Assembly: GCA_963662965.1 (NCBI GenBank)
Contig: OY759970.1
Location: forward strand, 3,162,001 to 3,226,000
From: DTWD01 sp963662965
GTDB lineage: Bacteria > Acidobacteriota > Vicinamibacteria > Vicinamibacterales > UBA8438
Length of the DNA: 64,000 nucleotides
Direction of reading: 5' to 3'
The notes below the pieces were generated by a model. The model searched no databases. It saw only the letters and a list, made by a program, of their open reading frames with translations, and was not told the DNA's origin. Shown piece by piece: positions 59,617 through 64,000 of the stretch (positions within the stretch are counted from its first letter, which is position 1; every line of letters starts with the position of its first letter). Both the position numbers and the translations under genes were made by a program.

Positions 59617-60149
59617 CCTTTTGCCCTCACGGAATCTTCAGACTTCGCATATAGCATTCGGAGTCAGCCCACTGACGACCTGCCGCCGGCCGCGTTCCTC
59701 GACCGGTTTCCGGAGGGTGTCTACGCCATCGTCGGTCAGACCCTTGAGGGTCTGCCGATGCGGAGCGACGTCGAGGTCAGCCACGTCATACCCGCGCCTC
59801 CCGCCAATGTCCGCGTGAACGGGCTCCTACTCCCGGGCGATTGCGCGATGACGGACCGGTCCCGCCGGTCGCCGCTTCGGAGCTCCTGGTCGTCGAGTGG
59901 GACCCTGTCGAGACGACTCACGACGAGATTGGGAACCCCCGAGGATCGACGGACATGGAGTTGGACTCGTACCAGGTGATCGTCGACCAGGACGCAATCG
60001 GGGTGATCTGGGAGCTGTCGCCCGAGAACCTGCGCGTCGTGATCCCGAGTGCCGTACTGGACCCGGGCACGACGCTCGTCGAGATCATCGCCCGCGCCGG
60101 GAGTCTCAATCAGACCACGATCAGCAGCTGCTTCGAGACCGCGCCGTGA
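59617..60149 (+). pseudogene. Frameshifted, 5'-truncated FN3-like protein
   Basis: One frame encodes FPEGVYAIVGQTLEGLPMRS and DVEVSHVIPAPPANVRVNG; near 59840 coding shifts to another frame with PPVAASELLVVEWDPVETTH, ELDSYQVIVDQDAIGVIWEL and VLDPGTTLVEIIARAGSLNQ, ending TGA 60149. Together this reads as a beta-sandwich/fibronectin-III-like protein, but the 5' end is missing and the frame is broken once. The next gene starts in the overlap GTGA at its stop. Confidence 0.6.
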
Positions 60150-60553
60150 TCGGGCCGGCCGGCGTCCACGTGATGCTATGCAGTGGTGCGCCGCTCGTCT
60201 GCGCCCCACACGCCTTCGGCGCGCAGCATGGCACGCCTTGGGGTCGAACCGTGCTCGAGGCCAACACCGAAGCGCGTCGCCGAGCGGTCGCGGACCTGGC
60301 GCAGCGGATGGACGACGACGCTCGCCTGACCCTCGAGGCCGCCGCGCTGCTGGACGTCGATGCCGTGGTGCGGGAAGAAGCGGTCAGAGTCCTTGGTGGA
60401 AGGAGGGACCGGGACCAGATGACGGTCTTCGAACATGCACTGCTGGACCGCGATGCCCGGGTGCGCCGCGCGTCGAACGACCGGCATGTCCTCGTCCGGC
60501 AAGCGGCCGCCCAGATCCTGGACGAGCTGACGACCGACGAAGACGGATACTAA
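60146..60553 (+). CDS. Small HEAT-repeat-like protein
   Basis: 135 residues from GTG 60146, overlapping the stop of the preceding broken gene by four bases. Two or three alpha-helical repeats: RRRAVADLAQRMDDDARLTL, LLDVDAVVREEAVRVLG and VRRASNDRHVLVRQAAAQIL, similar to HEAT/PBS repeats. The start carries a weakly hydrophobic stretch with two Cys (VHVMLCSGAPLVCAPHAFGA), possibly a poor signal. Function unknown. Convergent with the flavoprotein gene (1 base apart). Confidence 0.65.
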   Translation: MIGPAGVHVMLCSGAPLVCAPHAFGAQHGTPWGRTVLEANTEARRRAVADLAQRMDDDARLTLEAAALLDVDAVVREEAVRVLGGRRDRDQMTVFEHALLDRDARVRRASNDRHVLVRQAAAQILDELTTDEDGY

Positions 60554-60554
60554 C

Positions 60555-61796
60555 TCAGCCCCGGCTACCTTCGGACGTCCGCGCCGAGAACTCTGTGAGC
60601 GCGTCGAAGAGCGGCTTCAGATCGGCAAAGACGTTGCCGACGAGTGCGTCGACGAGCTGCGAATGCAGGTCGGGATGCGCGCCGAGAAAGTCGCGGAAGC
60701 TGAAGGCCTGGTTGTAGAACGAGAGGACGAGCTGTCGGAACTGATCGAGCGCCCAGCGCATGTCGCGACCATAGTCCGCAAACGTGGCGGCGTTGATCGA
60801 CCCTTGCTCGAGACCGGCGTGCACCGCGTCGGCCGCCATCTCGCCGCTCTTGAGGGCTAGGAACACCCCGCTCGAAAACACCGGGTCGAGGAAGGAAAAC
60901 GCGTCGCCGGCGAGGCAGAACCCGTCGCCGCCGATTTCACTGGCCCGGTAGCTGAACTCCCCGGTGACGCGGACCGGTTCCGTGCGCCGGCCCGGGGCGA
61001 GATGGTCCTTGATCCAAATGCAGGCGTCGGCCTCGCGGGTGAAGATCGCCTCGGGGTCGCGGGTATCGCGGTAGAGGTAGTCGGCTTCCGCGACGACGCC
61101 GACGCTGACGACGTCGTCCGGCAGCGGGATATACCAGAACCAGCCTTTGTCGGGAATGTAGGCGACGGTCGTGGCCCCTTCGTCGAGCCCCGGGTCACGC
61201 TTGGCGCCCTCGTAGTACGTGAAGATCGAGATCTTGTTGAGAACGGCGTCCCGCAGTTTCCAACCGAGCTTTGAGGCGAGAAAGGTGTCGCGCCCAGACG
61301 CATCGATCACCGCGTCGGCGTGAAACGTCTTCGGCTCGCCGTCGGCGGCGTCGCCGCGCACACCGACGATGCGGGCGCCGTCCATCAGCGCCTCGCGGAT
61401 AGCGACGCCCTGGTGGACGTCCGCGCCGTGCGTCCGCGCGTTGTCGAGCATCATCCGGTCGAAATCGCTTCGGCGCACCTGCCAGGTCGTGGCGCAGGGG
61501 TGTTTGATCGTCTCAAAGAAGTAGAACGGTTGCGACACCTTGCCGGTGGTCGAGACGAACTGGACGCTGTGTTTCTTCGGACACGCGGCCTGCTCGAACC
61601 AATCCAGGACGCCGAGGCGCTCGAATGTGAACCAGGTGTACGGCATCAGCGATTCGCCGATGTGGTACCGGGGGAATGGTTCGCGCTCGACGACGGCCAC
61701 CCGCCGCCCATGCTGCGCGAGCACGGTCGCCGCGGTGGCCCCGGCTGGCCCGCCGCCGACGACGACGCAGTCGTAGCGCGCAGACTCGCGGCTCAT
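60555..61796 (-). CDS. Flavin-dependent halogenase-type flavoprotein
   Basis: 413 residues. N-terminal FAD motif VVVGGGPAGATAATVLAQHG, then RYHIGESLMPYTW, and later GFCLAGDAFSFLDPVFSSGV, as in the halogenase/geranylgeranyl reductase superfamily. KGWFWYIPLPDD carries the WxWxIP pattern associated with flavin-dependent halogenases, which prevents monooxygenation. The halogenating Lys was not confirmed, so an oxidoreductase without halogenation remains possible. ATG overlaps the stop of the chorismate-lyase-like gene (ATGA). Confidence 0.78.
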   Translation of the reverse strand: MSRESARYDCVVVGGGPAGATAATVLAQHGRRVAVVEREPFPRYHIGESLMPYTWFTFERLGVLDWFEQAACPKKHSVQFVSTTGKVSQPFYFFETIKHPCATTWQVRRSDFDRMMLDNARTHGADVHQGVAIREALMDGARIVGVRGDAADGEPKTFHADAVIDASGRDTFLASKLGWKLRDAVLNKISIFTYYEGAKRDPGLDEGATTVAYIPDKGWFWYIPLPDDVVSVGVVAEADYLYRDTRDPEAIFTREADACIWIKDHLAPGRRTEPVRVTGEFSYRASEIGGDGFCLAGDAFSFLDPVFSSGVFLALKSGEMAADAVHAGLEQGSINAATFADYGRDMRWALDQFRQLVLSFYNQAFSFRDFLGAHPDLHSQLVDALVGNVFADLKPLFDALTEFSARTSEGSRG

Positions 61797-62359
61797 CGGA
61801 AGACCAGCGGGAGCACCTCGACGATGTCGCCGATCTTGGCGCCATGGCGAATGATCTCAGTGCGTCGGCCATACAGAAGTCGTGGCTCACGCATCCAGAA
61901 CACCCCCATCATCTCCGGGTTCGGCGTCACGGCGAGGAACGCTTTCGCTTCGCTCGCGTACGAAAAACGCCCGTCGCGCAGGATACGTCCGAGCGGGATT
62001 TCGTTCTTGAGGATCTTGTGGCGGAGGCGGGCGCCGAAGGCATCGAGCCGCATGCGGATGGCGCCCATCTCGACGGGACGTCCGGCGTACTCCTGCACGA
62101 GCAGGACGTGACGAAAGTACGAGCCCCGGCTGGAGAAGGTCGACAACGGACGCAACACGACCCGACCGCCAAAGTGGCGCTCGAGCGTCAGCGTCATGTC
62201 GTTGTCGTGTACGAGGAGCGACCGGTACGGCATCGGGATGTCCCGCGGCTGCACGACCTCGACGCTTGGCAGCTCGACACCGGCCCGGCGATAGACGAGG
62301 TCGAGCGGGTACAGCACGTTGGCGGCGTGGCTCCGCGTCGGACGGACGGTCTTGGCCAT
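61793..62359 (-). CDS. Chorismate-lyase-like (UbiC/DUF98 fold) protein
   Basis: 188 residues from ATG 62359. The order of motifs fits the UbiC-like fold: LLVHDNDMTLTLERHFGG, RHVLLVQEYAGRPVEMGAIR, NEIPLGRILRDG, and RLLYGRRTEIIRHG near the end, which contains the Arg/Gly set that binds the product in chorismate lyases. It may form hydroxybenzoate from chorismate or only share the fold. It starts 20 bases after the radical SAM gene and overlaps the flavoprotein gene. Confidence 0.65.
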   Translation of the reverse strand: MAKTVRPTRSHAANVLYPLDLVYRRAGVELPSVEVVQPRDIPMPYRSLLVHDNDMTLTLERHFGGRVVLRPLSTFSSRGSYFRHVLLVQEYAGRPVEMGAIRMRLDAFGARLRHKILKNEIPLGRILRDGRFSYASEAKAFLAVTPNPEMMGVFWMREPRLLYGRRTEIIRHGAKIGDIVEVLPLVFR

Positions 62360-62379
62360 GCGGGTAGGTCGGAGGGCGC

Positions 62380-63717
62380 CTACGTGTAGCGGATATCGGT
62401 GTGCGCCGGAAGAAAGAAACGCGGGAGCAGACTGTCGACCCGGAGTAGTCCTTGGCGCGACAGACGCACGGTCTCTTGCGAACACTCGGTGAGATAACCG
62501 TCGTCGTCGAGCGAGGCGAACGGTCCGGCGAAGTGCGACCGCACGTCGATGTGATATTTGTCCTGAAAGTACGCCGGTCGGATCGATCCGAGCTTGAGCT
62601 GCAGGACGAGCTCGCGAATCAGCCGCTCTTCATCGGTCGGCCGATACGCGCGGTTCAGTGGAATGCGCCCGGCCTCGACCGACGCCGCATAGGCGCCCCA
62701 CGAATCGAGATTCTGCATATGCACGCCGTTGATATGGCCAAACGACGCCACGCCGAGGCCCGCCAGGTCGGCCCCCTGCCAAAGACGATCGCGATAGATA
62801 AAGGTGGTCCGCGTCGGGTCTTTCACGGCGGTGTAGGCGCTGCCGACGCGGTAGCCGGCGCGCTCCAACGTGGCGAACGCCTCGTCCACCCACCGGCGTT
62901 TAGTGGCCCAGGGGGCGACCGTTTGATCGAACTGGCCCGTCCCGTGCAGGAGGTCACCGCTGATGGTCGTATTGAACGGCAGCTCCATCTGGTAGATGGT
63001 CACGCTATCGGGCTCGAGCGCGACCGTCTGCTGCACCGCGTTCTGCCACTTCTCCTCGCTCTCGCCCAGCATGCCGGCGATGAGGTCGATGTTGATCTGC
63101 GGGAAGCCGATGGACCGGGCGTACTCGTATGCCCGGAAGATCTCGGCGGACCGATGGGCGCGGCCATTCAGCTCGAGCACCTGGTCGTCGAAGTGCTCGA
63201 CTCCGAGACTCAGACGCGTGACGCCCATCTCGCGAATCGCCCGGAGCTTCGGCTCGGTGAGCGTGCCTGGCTCGCACTCGAAGGTGATCTCGCTGGCGGT
63301 CGACCACGACCGGACCGCCGAGAGGCGGTCGACGAGACCGTGGAGCTGCCGCACCGACAGGAACGACGGCGTGCCACCCCCGAAGTAGATGAAGTCGAGC
63401 GGACGACCGGCGATCGCCGGCTCGTCTCCGTACAGCTCCCACTCGCGCGCCAGCGTGTCGAGATAGGCCTGCACTTCGCTCGCGTTCTTGTCGGTGTAGA
63501 CGCGAAAATAGCAGAAGTGGCACCGCTTTCGGCAAAAGGGAATGTGGAGGTACAGGCCGAGTGGAATGTCCGCCGCCGGCGTGCCGAGCGCCGGCCGGGC
63601 GGTCGCGTCGACGGCATCCGACGTCCAGACGGAGAACGGTGGATAGTTCGCGACGAAGTAGCTGCCAACCTCGGTGTCGATCGTGTCAGTACCCGTTGCC
63701 TGCACACTGTCGCTCAT
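62380..63717 (-). CDS. HemW-like radical SAM protein (coproporphyrinogen oxidase-type)
   Basis: 445 residues from ATG 63717. The radical SAM cluster motif is CRKRCHFCYFRVY (Cx3Cx2C), followed by PLDFIYFGGGTPSFLS, TRLSLGVEHFDDQVLELNGR and INIDLIAGMLGE, which are typical HemN/HemW features; a C-terminal HemN_C-like domain has GLGVASFGHINGVHMQNL. Members of this group include haem chaperones, C-methyltransferases and cyclopropanases. It is the first gene of a three-gene minus-strand set with the chorismate-lyase-like and halogenase-type proteins; that context argues against a simple HemW role. Confidence 0.83.
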   Translation of the reverse strand: MSDSVQATGTDTIDTEVGSYFVANYPPFSVWTSDAVDATARPALGTPAADIPLGLYLHIPFCRKRCHFCYFRVYTDKNASEVQAYLDTLAREWELYGDEPAIAGRPLDFIYFGGGTPSFLSVRQLHGLVDRLSAVRSWSTASEITFECEPGTLTEPKLRAIREMGVTRLSLGVEHFDDQVLELNGRAHRSAEIFRAYEYARSIGFPQINIDLIAGMLGESEEKWQNAVQQTVALEPDSVTIYQMELPFNTTISGDLLHGTGQFDQTVAPWATKRRWVDEAFATLERAGYRVGSAYTAVKDPTRTTFIYRDRLWQGADLAGLGVASFGHINGVHMQNLDSWGAYAASVEAGRIPLNRAYRPTDEERLIRELVLQLKLGSIRPAYFQDKYHIDVRSHFAGPFASLDDDGYLTECSQETVRLSRQGLLRVDSLLPRFFLPAHTDIRYT

Positions 63718-63824
63718 TACGCTCACTATAGTCCGAACCACGACCCGGGCCCCACGGCTCACGGCTCCGGGCTCATGGCGCGCCTACAGCCTGCAGCCTA
63801 GAGCCCGAAGCCAGCGGTTCGGCG

Positions 63825-64000
63825 CTAGCCGAAACAGTAGAGCACGCCGTCCTGCGAGCCGATAACGACCTTGCCATCGGCGATGGCCGGAGAGGCGGAT
63901 AGCGGCGCCCCGGTGTCGAACTCCCACAGCTTCTCGCCGGTGTCGAGGTCGAGGATGTAGAATCGCCCGTCGCCCGACCCGATGTAGACGCGACCATCAG
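63825..64000 (-). CDS. PQQ-like beta-propeller protein, 5' part outside the window
   Basis: The last 58 residues of a propeller: DGRFYILDLDTGEKLWEFDT and SASPAIADGKVVIGSQDGVL, ending YCFG-stop. These are PQQ/BamB-type blades, the same kind as the protein at 33536. Gene extends beyond the right edge. The 108-bp gap to the radical SAM gene has only low-complexity cagcctgcagcc sequence. Confidence 0.85.
   Translation of the reverse strand, partial: DGRVYIGSGDGRFYILDLDTGEKLWEFDTGAPLSASPAIADGKVVIGSQDGVLYCFG

Noticed and set aside
62452..63801. 449-codon plus-strand open frame opposite the radical SAM gene
   Set aside because: Antisense shadow of a clear radical SAM enzyme.

Overview
The window is a 64 kb piece of a GC-rich bacterial chromosome, densely coded on both strands, with no rRNA, tRNA, CRISPR or prophage block recognised. 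Gene content suggests Acidobacteriota, possibly a Vicinamibacteria-like lineage: tricorn protease homologues, a DUF4159 protein, BamB-like PQQ propellers, an FtsX-type fused ABC permease, secreted NIPSNAP/NHL/TPR proteins, TAXI-TRAP transport and CaiB-type CoA transferases. This is inference from content; no marker gene settles it.

Layout. 1-6.9 kb: a LysR regulator followed by gltB and gltD (GOGAT), all on the minus strand; gltD runs off the left edge. 7.5-13.5 kb (minus): a sulfur assimilation operon made of a TauE-type exporter, APS reductase (cysH), precorrin-2 dehydrogenase, SAM uroporphyrinogen methyltransferase, a siroheme sulfite/nitrite reductase and a conserved partner. Before its first gene sit a short Cys-containing reading frame and a strong intrinsic terminator, which together look like an attenuator. 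Divergent from it is a fused ATP sulfurylase/APS kinase and a DUF4202 protein. 16-19.7 kb: BASS transporter, dienoyl-CoA-reductase-like SDR, DUF6526, pterin carbinolamine dehydratase and a broken lysozyme-like gene. 19.8-33.3 kb (plus): one close-packed gene run with an acyl-adenylating enzyme, a lipoprotein, an acyl-CoA-reductase-like aldehyde dehydrogenase, a Lol-type ABC transporter, a crotonase, a frame-split tricorn protease and oligopeptidase B. 33-36 kb: a repeat-rich, decayed stretch with a PQQ propeller and gene/IS110 remnants. 36-46 kb: CaiB CoA transferase, bacterioferritin and its ferredoxin, a DUF3311/SSS transporter pair, GNAT, AbrB, DUF456, a broken DUF2306 gene, enolase, an MR/MLE-family dehydratase, a methyltransferase and DUF4159. 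46-54.5 kb: mostly exported proteins (TPR, sialidase-like, NIPSNAP, matrixin-like, NHL propeller, zincin-like, epoxide hydrolase, Lon-N domain). 54.7-59.5 kb: a TAXI-TRAP transporter with a phenylacetate-CoA-ligase-like enzyme and a thioesterase. 60.5-63.7 kb (minus): a compact three-gene set of HemW-like radical SAM protein, chorismate-lyase-like protein and halogenase-type flavoprotein. The right edge cuts another PQQ propeller.

Two repeat families stand out. One is a GC-rich palindromic element of about 90 bp (long form about 220 bp) present in at least eight places. Most copies sit exactly at gene 3' ends and even supply stop codons or C-terminal residues; a double copy sits in frame inside the catalytic domain of oligopeptidase B. 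The second is a 164-bp MITE-like element with 28-bp terminal inverted repeats, present twice. Several genes carry frameshifts (lysozyme-like, DUF2306, tricorn, FN3-like), which could be real decay or assembly error.
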